64,000 nt of DNA from Knoxdaviesia capensis. Taxonomy: Eukaryota; Ascomycota; Sordariomycetes; Microascales; Gondwanamycetaceae. Below the pieces are notes generated by a model. The model had not been told where the DNA came from. It did no database searches and saw only the letters and a program-made list of their open reading frames with translations. Positions 35,476 to 47,178 of the stretch are shown here, one piece after another (position 1 is the first letter of the stretch; the number at the start of each line of letters is the position of its first letter). A program made the position numbers and the translations under genes. The DNA lies in NCBI GenBank assembly GCA_001510575.1, contig LNGK01000003.1, forward strand, positions 378,883 to 442,882, read 5' to 3'.

Positions 35476-37135
35476 GGTGGCGACAGAAAAGGAGGAACGC
35501 CTATTGCCAGGCCTCAAGGCACAGGGCAATAGGGTGCGAGAGAGATATTTCGGGTTGCCGGAACGAGAGCTCGGGCCAACGGTGAAGTCGGTGAAGACCG
35601 TATCAGAAGGGTGCGGCTACAAAAAAAAACAGCACGATCGGGGAACGGAGAGAGTGTTAAATCGGAGGCAATGACGGTGCCAAGTACGGGTCCGAAGCTT
35701 ATAGGCGACGGAAGAAGAAAGGAAGACGGGGGTTCGGGACAGAGGGATCGAAGACGGGTAATAAAGAGCAAACACCGATCGACCTCAAAGGCCCATAGTT
35801 TCGCGGGGGGTGAACGTTGGGCACAAGGGAGGGGAGTAGATCTCGGGAACCGAATAAAGGGAAAGATGATAAGACGATCCTCGGAACGAAGCCCACTCAC
35901 TGTACGAGCGATATGCGGGGTGAGGCTCAACCAGACGCACTGTATTCAGCCCACGATTTGGCGGTCAGCCGCCCGGGTTTGGATCGTACTGTGTGAACTG
36001 TGTGGTGAAGCAGAACCACCCACTGCAGATTTATGCCCGAGAGTGTAGGCACGAGAGGGCGAAAGTCACAGGGAGGGGGATATGACGAGGATAAGAGAAT
36101 GCTGGCGAGAATATGCACGGTGACAGCAAGGGGTGAGTGGACAATGTGTGTATGTGCGGAGGTTCGTTCTACGAAGAACGGAGAGGCGTCGAGGTTAGAT
36201 ACAAATAAATAGAGCACGAGGCCCTAAGAGTATCGAGAACGAGGAAAGCAGGCGATTGGGACGAACCGGATTCCAACCACGTCACAGCCGGGAAACAAGA
36301 CCTTCCTCGAGGCTGGTCTGTATCAGTCTTGTTGGCGGTTAAGATGAGGTTTCTTAGGGTCGTTGGTGAACACGCGGATGGCAGGAATAGCGGGGGTTTG
36401 GCGGTCGAAAACAATCGGCCACTCTCGGAGAGGCGGAGTCGAATGCGTGCCGGGTACGGGCAAGTCACCAAGGAAGAGGATGCAGGATGCTGAGGTTGAA
36501 GTATGAAGGAGGAGGAAGAGGAAGAGGAAGAAGACGGAGGGGGATGGAGATACAAGAATCAAAAGGACGGGAAATTGGATATTGCAAAAGCTGTGATTTA
36601 CGCGCAACCAGCCGAATAAGCGCGTGGTGATAAAGGACAAAATACTGGTGGGAGAGCCTAGGCCGGGCCAGTGCCAATGATCGTTGGTCCGGTCTGGAGA
36701 ACGGGCTGGTGGTGGTGACTGGGTATGCGGCCTAAGTCAGGCAACAGTTACAGAACGATACTGAAGGAGAAGAGCGAAGAACTGGGCAGAAATAAGTGAC
36801 TCGGTGTGTAAAGAAGCCATATATGCCTTATTCAGATATCAGATGTCGGCGTGAAGGAAGAAAGATGCTTTATCAGACAGAACCTGGAACAAGCTCCCAC
36901 CTCACAAGCTACGAGCACTTTAATGGGGCACTTATAACCCTAATGATGGCAACCCTAAATGTCTCCCAGTCTTGGCACCCCAGTTCTTTTCGGCCTTGAG
37001 CATTTCGGTCATCTGGAGTCAGTCCAGCTTTTTGGCGGGAGACCAGGAACAAGCCCTTCTTCCATCCTCCATCACCAGATCACACACCCACATTCAACAC
37101 CCCCACACACACACACTCCACCGCAAGCCATAACC
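35476..37135. promoter_or_regulatory. Divergent promoter region of the 34519 gene and PML1
   Basis: 1.66 kb. Two AACCCTAA octamers lie at 36936-36943 and 36951-36958, about 180-200 nt upstream of the PML1 ATG; a CA-rich leader precedes that ATG. No gene supported. Confidence 0.45.
36935..36960. promoter_or_regulatory. Paired telobox-like motifs upstream of PML1
   Basis: TAACCCTAAT at 36935-36944 and AACCCTAAAT at 36951-36960, 15 nt apart. Confidence 0.4.
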
Positions 37136-38194
37136 ATGGGCTCCGACGACTCTTCACCGCGACCCCACGACTCAGACCGGAGCCACTCACGGCGCCACCA
37201 CCACAGCCACAGCCACAGCCACAGCCACCACGCCTCCAGCACGCGCGACGGAGACCGCGAGCGCTCCGACGACACGGCAACACCGCAGTCCCGCGGCCGC
37301 GAGCGCCGCCGCCCCGACACCGACGACGACCACCACCACCGCTCGCGCTCGCCGGGGCCCCGCAGCCACCGCCACCGCGAGCGGTCCAGCGAGCGCGAGC
37401 GCGAGCGCGACCGCGACCGCCGCCACCGCCACCGCAGCCCGCACGAGCGCCATCGGGGCGGCGCCGACCGCGTGCGCCAGCTGCAGGGCGAGGAGCGGCG
37501 CGGCCGGTCGGCGCCGTCCAGCGGCGCGTCGAGCGCGGCCAGCAGCCAGGAGCCGCCGCCGCACCGCGGGCGTGCCCTCGACGACGGCCCGGAGCGCCGC
37601 CGGCCTGCCAAGCCGGCCGACGCGGTCGTGCGCCACCGCGGGCCGCTGCCGTCGCAGGGCAACGCGTTTGCCGGCGAGTCGGGCGATGGGCCGGCCAAGC
37701 CGCCCAAAGAAAAGCCCAATTTCGGCACCACCGGCGTGCTCGCTGCCGCCGCCAACGCCGTGACGCAGGCCGACGGCTCGGCCATCGTGCTCAGGTACCA
37801 CGAGCCGCCCGAGGCGCGCAAGCCGCCCGCCCGCGACGCGTGGCGGCTGTTCGTGTTTGCAGGGGGCGCAGCCGAGTCGAGCAATCTGGACCTGGGCGCG
37901 CGGAGCTGCTGGCTGGTGGGCCGCGAGCGCGCGGTGGTCGACCTGGTCGCGGACCACCCGAGCGTGGGCAAGCAGCACGCGGCGATCCAGTTCCGGCTGG
38001 TGGAGCGGCGCAACGAGTTTGGCGACCGCGTGGGCTCGGTCAAGCCGTATCTGATTGATCTGGAGAGCCGCGCTGGGTCCTCGGTCAACGGGGATGCTGT
38101 GCCGGCGAGCCGCTATGTTGAGCTGCGCAGTGGCGATGTGGTGCGCTTTGGGGACGGCGAGAAGGAGTATGTGGTGATGCTGGCGTCGACGTGA
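37136..38194 (+). CDS. PML1: FHA-domain splicing factor of the RES complex (Pml1/SNIP1 family)
   Basis: Component of the spliceosomal retention-and-splicing complex (with Bud13 and Ist3/Snu17), nuclear. Single exon, 352 residues; the ATG at 37136 is in CCATGG context. Residues 1-150 are RS/RE/His-rich and disordered, with tandem His-Ser (HSHSHSHSHH) and RERERERDRDRR blocks, as in SNIP1. Residues 195-215 carry the short family motif KPNFGTTGVLAA with Ser/Lys-rich flanks. The FHA domain fills about 245-350: CWLVGRERAVVDLVADHPSVGKQHAAIQFR includes the phosphopeptide-binding Arg and the SxxH motif, then YLIDLESRAGSSVNGDAV (the NG of the FHA core) and GDVVRFGDGEKEYVVML. Yeast Pml1 is shorter; human SNIP1 is 396 residues. 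Confidence 0.93.
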   Translation: MGSDDSSPRPHDSDRSHSRRHHHSHSHSHSHHASSTRDGDRERSDDTATPQSRGRERRRPDTDDDHHHRSRSPGPRSHRHRERSSERERERDRDRRHRHRSPHERHRGGADRVRQLQGEERRGRSAPSSGASSAASSQEPPPHRGRALDDGPERRRPAKPADAVVRHRGPLPSQGNAFAGESGDGPAKPPKEKPNFGTTGVLAAAANAVTQADGSAIVLRYHEPPEARKPPARDAWRLFVFAGGAAESSNLDLGARSCWLVGRERAVVDLVADHPSVGKQHAAIQFRLVERRNEFGDRVGSVKPYLIDLESRAGSSVNGDAVPASRYVELRSGDVVRFGDGEKEYVVMLAST

Positions 38195-38862
38195 TGGCCG
38201 AGGCTGCAGATGGCCCCCCCGTGGCTTGTCTCACCAATACAAACGCCCCTCGGCACCACCCGACAACCACACAACACAGTGAGTGTATGCACACTCGTAC
38301 CTACTGTATTTCAAGTCCTACCACCGCTGCTTGACCTTTTGTCCTTCTTGCCATGCGCTCCACTGAGTTTGTTTCCTTTTGTTTTCTACACGATTCATGG
38401 TGAGCCGGGTGTATCTACGCAGGACACATCATGATACTCACAAGCAGAGCAGCCACCGGGTTTCTCCAAGCTGAACCAGAGGTTATTTCTGCAAACCGCA
38501 GACCCCGGGTGTTCTCTCTCGGTATTTTATTTCGTTAGGCAGAAAAGCTACTACCGACTGGCACACAAAACACTGCACCATCCCCAATTTTCATCGTTTC
38601 AACCCGCAAAAACAGAAGCTGTATCTGAAGAGCATGAAGGAAAAGCAGAACAGGAAGAATGAAAAAGGCTGAAATATAAGAAGAGCGAGACAAAAATATG
38701 AACGAAAGAAAAAGGAGGAAATTAGTCTTTGCCGCCATCGACGAACCTGAAGTCCTGGCAGACACACGCACACAAAAAGGCAGTTTCTCTTTCTCTCTCT
38801 TTCTCTAAACGACTCTGGCGCTCTCACCGAAGAATTATGGCGTTTCTCCGAGAACTCAAAAA
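38195..38862. other. Convergent intergenic spacer
   Basis: 3' flanks of PML1 and the GGA gene; no gene seen. Confidence 0.6.
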
Positions 38863-41088
38863 TCACGCTATGCTAAACTCAGGCACCTCTCCCATTTCGT
38901 TCCGCACCTCGTCGGCCACTTTATACGACAGCCGCCACCGCAGCTTCACCGAGTCGACCTTGGACGCCCGGTTTCCCGCATGCCAGATCTCAACTGCCTG
39001 CGTGATGCCGCGGCTCTGCTTCGGTAGGAGGGTGCGGCCGGTTTGGGGCTTGAGAACAAGCTCGAATCCCTGAAAGAGAGAGAGTGGCTGTGTTAGAATC
39101 GGGCGGTCGGTACATGTAACCATAGTAATGATTTGGTGTTTTTCTCCGTTGAACTTTAAGTAGTGAAGTGCTTACCTTGGTAGTCGCGATCTGATAGTGC
39201 AACTCGGTAATCGGGTTGGCTGTGTTATTCGAGAAGGCAAACGCAATCGCCATCTGCGGGTTGCCCGGCGCCGTGCGCGCTGCCACCATGTCGATGCGAA
39301 CAGCGTTGTTGCTGAGCGTACTCCGGTTCTCCACCGGCAGGCTCGGGGCGGTTTCCACAGGGAGCGCCGACGAAAACGACCACTCGTCATCGGCAGATTT
39401 CGACATTGGCCGCGGCGGCGACGTGGTGCCGGTAGTGGCGAACGGCGAGGAGACGGCGGGTGTCGAGGACGAGGCATAGGGGGGAGGCTGAAACATGGCC
39501 GACGGGTGGCTAGGCGGGTGCGGCGAGGTGGATTGCGGCGTCATCGACGAGAACGCCTGGAACGGTGTTGAGCGGCCAGGTATTGACGAGCCGGCCGTGT
39601 TGCCTTGTGTCAGCGAAGAGAGAAGAGCCGGGCCGGGGATACCTATAAGAAGAAACAGAGCGGTTAGTTAGCAAACGCAATTGCCGTTAGAGCTCGCAGT
39701 GTGTAATTTGACACAAGCGTATATAGAGCTAAAGGGAACTATAAAACTTACTCGTATTGGCGCCAAAGCCAAGCGAGATTCCACCTTCTGGGCCGGGGGT
39801 GCCCATCGACAAACCCAGCAAGTCATTCTCCAATCCGGTAGCCTGTGACGACGAGGCCGCACCACCACCATTGGAGTCCGCAGCATCAGCATCAAAATCT
39901 ATCAACGACAGCTCAGCCATAGCCGAGCTGGGTGCCTTGGACTTCGACTTGGACGACGAGGAGGGAGGCACCGGCGCACCCGCCGCAATCTTCTTCGCTG
40001 TCTCGATATCTCCCTTCTTCATCAGCTTGTAACGCTCGACGGTACGGTGTATGCTGTCGTTGATCTCGAGCAGCTTGGCGACGGCCTCGTGGTCGTCCGA
40101 CTCCTCCTCGCACATCTTCTGGATCTTGGGCTGCGCGCTCTGCAGCGCCGACGCCAGCTCCGAGAACACGTCTCCGTCCTTCATGGTGTCGCCGGGCTGG
40201 AAGGCCTCGAGCCGCTCCTCGAGGAGCCGCGCCTTGGCCTGGATCTTCCCGACCTCGGCGGCGGCTTTGGCGCGGTAGTCGGTCTTGGATCGCGTGTCGA
40301 AGCCCGCCATCACCTTCATCAGCCGGTTCGCTTCTTGCAGGTCGGCCGGGGTGCCGCGACGGATCAGTTCCTGGAGTTTCGCCGACTGGGCCTCGCGCTC
40401 TTCCTCCTCCATTTCTTCGGCGGATTTGAGGTTCTGGAAAGGAAGACAGAGACATCATGTCAACATGGTCAGTGTTCTGACCCCACCGAATCCACACACG
40501 CTATGCACAGTTCACCGTATGCACAGTTCACCGGGGGGGACTTACGTCACTTGGATTGAGAACGGCAGCATCCTGGGGGCGAACCTCGGGGAAGCTGTAG
40601 CCCTTGTAGCTTAACAAGCGGTGCATGTCGCGAATGAAGCCCAGATCATCCTTGTAGCGGCTGGTCTCGCATATTGTTCCGCGCCACTCTTCGATGGCTT
40701 CGAGAATCTTCATCTGCACGCGGGTGGCGCGCAGCGGGGGCCGTTCGGGAAAGCGCCGCACCAGCTCATTGAGGAATTCCTTTGTGCTGATCTGGAGATG
40801 GAACGGGTAGCCGCAGTTCTTGACGCAGATGTCGAGCAGGTTGAGGGCGAGCAGCGCCACGTTGGGGTTGCGGTGGTTGATGTAGCCGACAATGGCCATG
40901 GCGGCTTCGCGGGGCATGGTTCCCTTCTTCAGGTTGATGAGGTCGGCGATTTCCAGGTTCAGCGCCAGGTTTGGCTCGAAGTTCTCCGGACTGCAGGCGG
41001 CCTGGATAAACCGGTGGAGCTGCGATTGCGGCCGGCTGGGATCGGCCCAGCGATCCCAGTTCGTGGCCCGTGCCGATGCCGGTTCCAT
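38863..41088 (-). CDS. GGA-type clathrin adaptor (VHS-GAT-GAE)
   Basis: Arf-dependent monomeric adaptor that sorts cargo from the trans-Golgi to endosomes. Four exons: 40546-41088, 39752-40433, 39642-39176 and 39069-38863. The introns are 40434-40545, 39643-39751 and 39070-39175, all GT...AG and frame-consistent, giving 632 residues. The VHS domain is about residues 8-160 (NFEPNLALNLEIADLINLKKG; ALLALNLLDICVKNCGYPFH). The GAT domain is about 190-320, with the Arf-binding helix KLQELIRRGTPADLQEANRLM and the three-helix bundle. A Ser/Pro hinge runs about 330-510 and contains DLLGLSMG, resembling a clathrin-box/appendage ligand. The GAE ear is about 515-632 (MAIAFAFSNNTANPI; KLRWRLSYKVADEV). The length fits yeast Gga1/Gga2 (557/585). 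I do not choose between paralogue names. Confidence 0.95.
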
Positions 41089-43729
41089 TGTTCCGAGTTG
41101 CGAATGTTCGATGGTGACAATCCCGCAGATGCAGGGAGGGGGGTCAATTTCAGGCGGCTGGAATAAAGCTTATTGAGCTCTCCAGCCAGCACTGAGAAGG
41201 GGGGGGTGAAGAGATAAGAGCTGCTGAATCTCCGGAGCGGAAATGCACCGGAATCCAGACAGTACAGAAAAGAACCGAGAATGTCTTTCTCACGACAAGC
41301 TGTTCAAACGTCTAAAGCGGTCGGACGAAATCAAAAAGAGGAGCGCGGAAGTGGACAGTTCAAAGCAACAGATTCTCGGATTGATCCCACCTTCATGGCG
41401 CCCGACAAAGTGGCGGCAAACGAAGCATTTTGGCGGGTAAAATGTGGCTTGGTCAGTGATGTCAGCTGGCGGGTGTGGCTGAATAGAAAATTGTATGGTC
41501 AGATGTGGACAGCTGCTGACAGCCTGGTGGGGCAGATGGTATAACCCTAAGAGTCGTCGCATAACCCGAAGAAGGGGCCGGGCCCGTTTCTTTTTTCCAA
41601 GCCGATCCGGCAAATGAACCCCGGATACCGCTCACTCACCCCTTTGGGTTGCTGCAAGTGTAAGGTTGTATTGGGGGTTAAAATGGCACAACAACAGGCA
41701 AGAAACAAATCAACGTCAGTGTGAGTTTAGCGGTGTCAGCAAGTTATCTTGTAGGTGATATGCCGCCCTGTCTTATATGTTGGTTGGGTTTATTGATCGC
41801 TGAACGTGGATTTAATTTGGAGGCGTCTTTATGCGTAATTTTGGAACCGAACCAGGCCAGAACTTGGTTGACTGGGGTGGTGTGTTCGCCCAAATGCGTG
41901 CCTCCGGGAGAGGCCTGTTTTCCAAGTCCACCCTGGTGAACCTTGATCATCAACAGGCAGATACACAGTGAGAATCAAGGCTATTAGGCTTACCCCGCGA
42001 TGTCGGCCGCGATGCATCGGTATTCAGACCCCGAGCCTGTGAATCGCCGGGTCTAAACCGGCTATAATCGCGGGACGGTACGCCAGATAACCGGGAGGCC
42101 CTCATTTTTAAGCAGCAAGATATACCGAAGCATAAGGCAGTAGCGTGCCCGGTCAATACTGGAGACTTCGATGGATATTCTGCGATCGCTGAGTAGCCAG
42201 GCTGATAACAAACATCTTGATGACAAGAGGTGCTGTGATAGTTGTCAGAGGATGGACACTATGCAAGATGGAAGCCGGCTAAATGCTAAATCAGGATATA
42301 TATATAAAGGGTCTTCCTCTACGACAGTCACATTCTTGTTTTGTGGCGTCCTTTTGGTCTCTCCCACCGTAACACCTGGGAAGGTGGTATTGTCATTCTA
42401 TCTCCGGCTGCTTATGCCAGGCACAACCGAGGCGACTAGTTGGCTGTCCGAGAGATAAGATGATCTGCAGCTCTACGGAGGCTGGAGATCGGATCGGAGC
42501 TCTCAGGGTGAACACCCAGTTGCTCCTGGGCTCTTCGGGACTATAGAGAGACGCACGCAACCTGCAGAAAGCGGAAGGTCAGTTGTCACGGCCGAGGAGG
42601 GGGAAGATCCAGAAAATCAACAGAAAAAAATGCCAAGCACTGAGAACCCAGCCGTGACGGGGACGAGGAATCCCCGAGTCAAGGCGATTCTTCGTGGATG
42701 GGGAAACGTCGCGATCGTGGGATGTTGTGTTGGGTCCTGTACTGGAACAGGCAGACCTAACACACCAAAAGACTGGATTATCTTCAAGCAGAGACCGATT
42801 GGACCTTGGCGATGTAACGCTGAGGGCGGACTTGCAGAGGGGACTTTGGGATTACCCCTTCTCGGAATGGCACTCCGGACGTGCAAGTATGGTCCTTTAC
42901 GTACTACGAGTATGTGTACTGTATAGTATAGTACACTGCTGTATGTCGTGTACGAGCACCGTTATGGAGATCGCGTGGTAGAAAGTCTTCCAACAGAGAG
43001 AGCATTGCAATTTCTCGTATTACATGGGCCAGCTGCAGTCGATCTGCGGTTATCTACAGGGGGACCATGGGGAGAACAATGCAACGCTGGGGGCTAGTTC
43101 ACAGTTGCATTTTGACAGTTAATGATAGCATGCCAGGACCTTTAGAAAGTCATAAGTGTGTAGCGGCATTATGGGATATCCCGATGTCGCGTTTTGGTGG
43201 GAGAGAGCACGGTTATCGACACCACGTGCGATGTGTCTGCGATGTCGGATCTCACGATTCTTTTTTCTTTTGTCCTCGCTTCTCCTGCTGGTCTCTTGCC
43301 TTGTCGAGCCGGGATCCGGAACCCGGACCTTTCACTATATATCCATGCAGTAACCTTCCAAATCGAGATGGCGCCTCCGGCATTCTGCGGTGGATCCGCC
43401 GGTACGTTATCCGGGGCGGTTTCGGGGTCAGCAGTAGCACTATGACGATACCCGACACACTCCATGTAAATATGAAGTTTTCTCGTTCAGGCAGCGTCGT
43501 CGTATAGGTACGTGTGTGTATATATAAAGACGCACGCACATGATGATGGTGGCTTCTGTAATGCTTCCCCTTTTTTCTTCTTCTTTTCCTGTTCGACAAC
43601 CTCGCAGCTTGTCAAAGTCTCTGCATTTCATATCCGACACCACCGTCGTCGGGAGTTGACTCAATCCGAGGGACAACAAAACGAAGCCGACATACTTCCT
43701 TCACTTCTGTTTCTGTTGCCTACCCAGCC
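41089..43729. other. Long divergent intergenic region
   Basis: 2.6 kb between divergent GGA and protease genes. Holds an AACCCTAA at 41543-41550 (about 455 nt upstream of the GGA start), the palindromic element at 41994-42074, and a T/C-rich leader before 43730. No gene supported. Confidence 0.5.
41994..42074. repeat. Compact palindromic element (terminal 8-bp inverted repeat enclosing two hairpins)
   Basis: CCCGCGAT (41994-42001) pairs with ATCGCGGG (42067-42074). Inside lie the 10-bp palindrome CGATGCATCG (42010-42019) and the hairpin GCCGG-GTCTAAA-CCGGC (42046-42062). The overall shape and size resemble a tRNA, but the T-loop consensus is absent. It could be a miniature element or a structured RNA relic. 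Confidence 0.35.
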
Positions 43730-46515
43730 ATGAAGTCCTCGTGGCTTCTCTCTCTGGGCGCCGCCACGCTCGGCGCCGTCTCGGTGGCCGCCGAGACCGA
43801 CCTCAATGCCGTGCCGGGCGCTTTCATCGTCGAGCTGGAGGGCGACGACGACCTCGACTCGTTCTACAGCGAGCTCAAGTCGCAGGGGGTCGACGCCACC
43901 CCGCGTGCCGACCTGCGCTTCAGCTTGTTCAAGGGTGCCTCGTTCCAGCTGGCCGGCGCTAACGCCACCGAGCACGCCGAGACCTCGGCGCGCATCGCCG
44001 CCGGCAGCCGTGTCAAAAGCATCTGGCCGGTGCGCACCGTGATGTTCCCCAAGCCGGAGGTCGAGGTCTTCGCGGAGCCTGAGGGCGCCGCGTCGGCGTG
44101 GCCGGCGCTGAACCGCCGCGCGAACAAGGACGATACGCTGTCGCACCACGTCATGACCCAGGTCGACCAGCTCCGGGCCAAGGGCATCACCGGAAAAGGG
44201 ATCCGCGTGGCGGTGGTCGACACGGGAGTCGATTACCTGCACCCTGCGCTGGGCGGCTGCTTCGGCCCCGGCTGTGTGGTCGGCTTCGGCTACGACCTTG
44301 TTGGTGACGAGTTCTACTCGTCCACGTCGGTGCCCAACCCGGACCCCGATCCATTTGAGAGCTGCTCCCGGTCCGGCCTGTACCACGGCACGCACGTATC
44401 TGGCATTATTGCCGCGCAGCCCGGCCACGGCCTTGGCTACTCGGGCGTGGCCCCCAATGTCGAGCTGGGCATGTACAAGATTTCCGGCTGCAGCGGATAC
44501 TCCACCAACGAGATGATCGTTGCCGGCTTCTACATGGCGTATGAGGACGGTGCCGACCTGATCTCGTGCTCTGCTGGTGACGACTCCAGCTGGACGGCGG
44601 ATCCCGGTTCGGTGGCCGCCTCGCGTATTGCCGAGGCCGGTGTCCCCGTGCTTGTGGCTCCCGGTAACAGCGGCTCCTCTGGGACTTTCATGCCGGCCAG
44701 CCCGGCTTCGGGTAAGAAGGTCATGGCTATCGGCTCGTTCGACAACACCGCGTACCCGGCCATTGTCAATGAGGGCACATTCACCACCAGCCTTGACGAC
44801 GAAGTGTACGTCTTCGGCTGGAAGGGCGGCTCGCCAGCCCTGTTGGAAAACGTGACGATGGAGGTGTGGCCGGTGGCCAGCTTGGGTGGAAGCACGACCA
44901 CTGAGGCTTGCGACCCCCTCCCGTCCGAAGGTATCCCTAACTTGTCCGACAAGTGGGTTATTGTCCGCCAGGGCTCGTGCAATGCCGGATTCCAGGCTGA
45001 TAACCTGGTGGCTGCTGGAGCCAAATATATCATGTGGATCTCTGAGAGCGATCCGTAAGTTCCAGTCCCTGTCTTTACTGCGTACATCCAAATCAGCGCG
45101 AATTGCACATACACTAACATTCTCCCGTGTCCTTTTTCTTCAGGCGCTTTGCGAGCATGTCCCTGGTATTTGGCACCAAATTCACTGCCGTTGCTGGAGT
45201 CAGCAACGGTCAGGGACTCAAGTGGATAGACATGATTTCCAGCGGAGCCACCGTGAAGGTATCCATGGTGCCTGCCAGCCAGTCCCCGCTGACCATTGTC
45301 GACCTCCTGCTCCCCGGAAGCGGCTTCCCCGCCGCGACTAGCAGCTGGGGCCCGACTGCCGAAGTCGACCTCAAGCCACAGATCTCCGGACCCGGTGGTA
45401 ACATCGTGTCGACCATTCCCAACGGCCAGTGGGGTCTGATGGGTGGAACCTCCATGTCCACTCCCTTCGTTGCCGGTGTCACCGCCCTGCTCATGGAAGC
45501 CCGTGGCACCAAAGATGCCGATACGCTCCGCAGAGTTCTGATGTCGACGGCGAAGCCCAACTTTTACTTCGACACCGTTACCAACGGCCCGACCTCGCGT
45601 CTGGCCAGTGTGGCTAAGCAGGGAGCCGGCCTTGTCCAGGCTCTCGCTGCCGCCGAGGTTGTCGGTATCATCGACCCTCCCGCGATTCTGCTCAACGACA
45701 CCGGCCACTTTGTCGCCGAGCACGAGTTCACCATCTTCAACAGCGGCTCGGAGGACATCACCTACAAGTTCGGGCACACCGCCGCGTCGACAGTGCTGTC
45801 GTTTGCCCTCAACCTCTTCGGCAACCCCTACGGCATGCCCTCCGACACCGGCCGGCTGAGCATCAACGAGACGGCCAAGGTCTCGTTCCGCCGCTGCGGT
45901 GGCAGTGTCACCGTCCCGGCCGGCGAGACCGTCAGCGTGACTGTGCGCTTCCGCCCGCCCCAGGACACCCCTGCCGATTCGTACCCCGTGTACAGCGGCT
46001 ATATCACGCTCAACGGCACCAACGGCGAGAACTTGTCGATCCCGTACCTCGGCGTTGTCGGCAGCCTGTACGAGCTGCCCCCGCTGGTCGGCGAGTCCAG
46101 CTTCCTCACCGACACCAGCAACCACTTCAACATCCCGAAGGCCGCGAACACCACCTTTATCCTGCGGGAGCCGCAGCCCGACTACTACCCCGGCGTCGTG
46201 CCCAAGGTTCTCATCTTCCCGACTATCGGCTCCCCCGAGGTGCACGCGTACATCACCCCGCTCAGCGATGTCGGGCTTCCGACCACCGTTACCATTGACG
46301 GCGTGGTCTCCGCTGGTGAGCTGATCAAGCCGATCTACTTCGCCGGAAGAGCCGGCAGTAGCTTCCTCATGAACGGACTCACGTACGACGGCAAGAAGCT
46401 GCCTGCTGGATACTATGAGGTTGCCATCAGCGGCGTGAGAGTGTTTGGAGATGCTTCGAAGAAGGAGGATTGGGTGACTGTGAAGTCTCTGCCGTTCTTC
46501 CTGCAGTACTCTTAA
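43730..46515 (+). CDS. Secreted subtilisin-like serine protease (S8) with PA and C-terminal Fn3-like region
   Basis: Extracellular endopeptidase of the large, minor-extracellular-protease (Vpr-like) type. Exon 1 is 43730-45054 and exon 2 is 45144-46515. The 89-nt intron (GTAAGT, CTAAC, CAG) splits a Pro codon, and the product is 898 residues. Residues 1-20 are a signal peptide. An I9-like propeptide with FIVELEGDDDLDSF runs to about 135. The triad is Asp164 (VAVVDTGVDYLHP), His219 (YHGTHVSG) and Ser545 (GGTSMSTPFVAG), all intact. A PA-like insert lies between His and Ser (about 340-460, with WVIVRQGSCNAGFQADN). The 300 C-terminal residues are a beta-rich Fn3-like part. Large antisense frames over this gene are codon-bias shadows. 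Upstream of the ATG lies a C/T-rich leader. Confidence 0.96.
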
Positions 46516-47178
46516 GAGTATGTGGCACGAGACGAAGTGAAGATTATCAAGAAAGTATGAGAAGATGAATGATGGAAGCGAGCCCCCTTTTTTAACAGGA
46601 AAAAAAAAACGAAATCTGAAAAAACGCAGTGTAGTGGCAACTGTTTTGTATATAGTTCCTATACAGTTGTTTATACATTTATGTCGCTGTCCGGATATCG
46701 TGATATTTCGTATATGAAGCGTAGCGTGGGTGAAAGGGAATGGAGCGAGGATATTGCCACACGGCAAAAAAAAAGAACTAGAAATTAGAAGAAAAGTGTT
46801 AAAAATAAAAGCGGCCCTGCAGAATGCCCCGCACAGCTGAATCAAGATCAAGCATCAAGATCACAACAGCAAACAAACTTCAGCTCCTCAACTTATCTAC
46901 GATTTGACCTCAAAACAGTCACTTCTAAAAATATCCGATCCTTCCTCTTCTAGACCTTCCATCTTGGCTTCTAGATCTTCTATCCATAAGCGCGTCGCTT
47001 CTTAGTCATCTAGCCCGATCAGGTTTTCTTCTCGGCTTTTCGATTCTGTTCCTTTTTTTCTTCCTTTTTTGGCTCTGACTCGTTTTTTTATTATCTTTCA
47101 GCCAACCTTTTCCCACGCGCCCGGCACACTCTCGCCCTTAAAGTTTTCTCTTCATTCACTCACATACTACAAAAAAAC
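46516..47178. other. 3' flank of the protease gene and TSR3 promoter
   Basis: AT-rich 3' flank, then from 46920 a C/T-rich leader with two near-copies of CTTCTAGAxCTTC (about 46948-46985). No gene seen. Confidence 0.5.

Noticed and set aside
43661..45091. 476-codon antisense frame over the protease first exon
   Set aside because: Same shadow effect; no domains.
44530..46851. 773-codon open frame antisense to the subtilisin-like protease
   Set aside because: It covers an intact protease with catalytic triad and intron on the other strand; the composition (Gly/Val/Arg/His/Asp) is that of a GC-rich third-position shadow.
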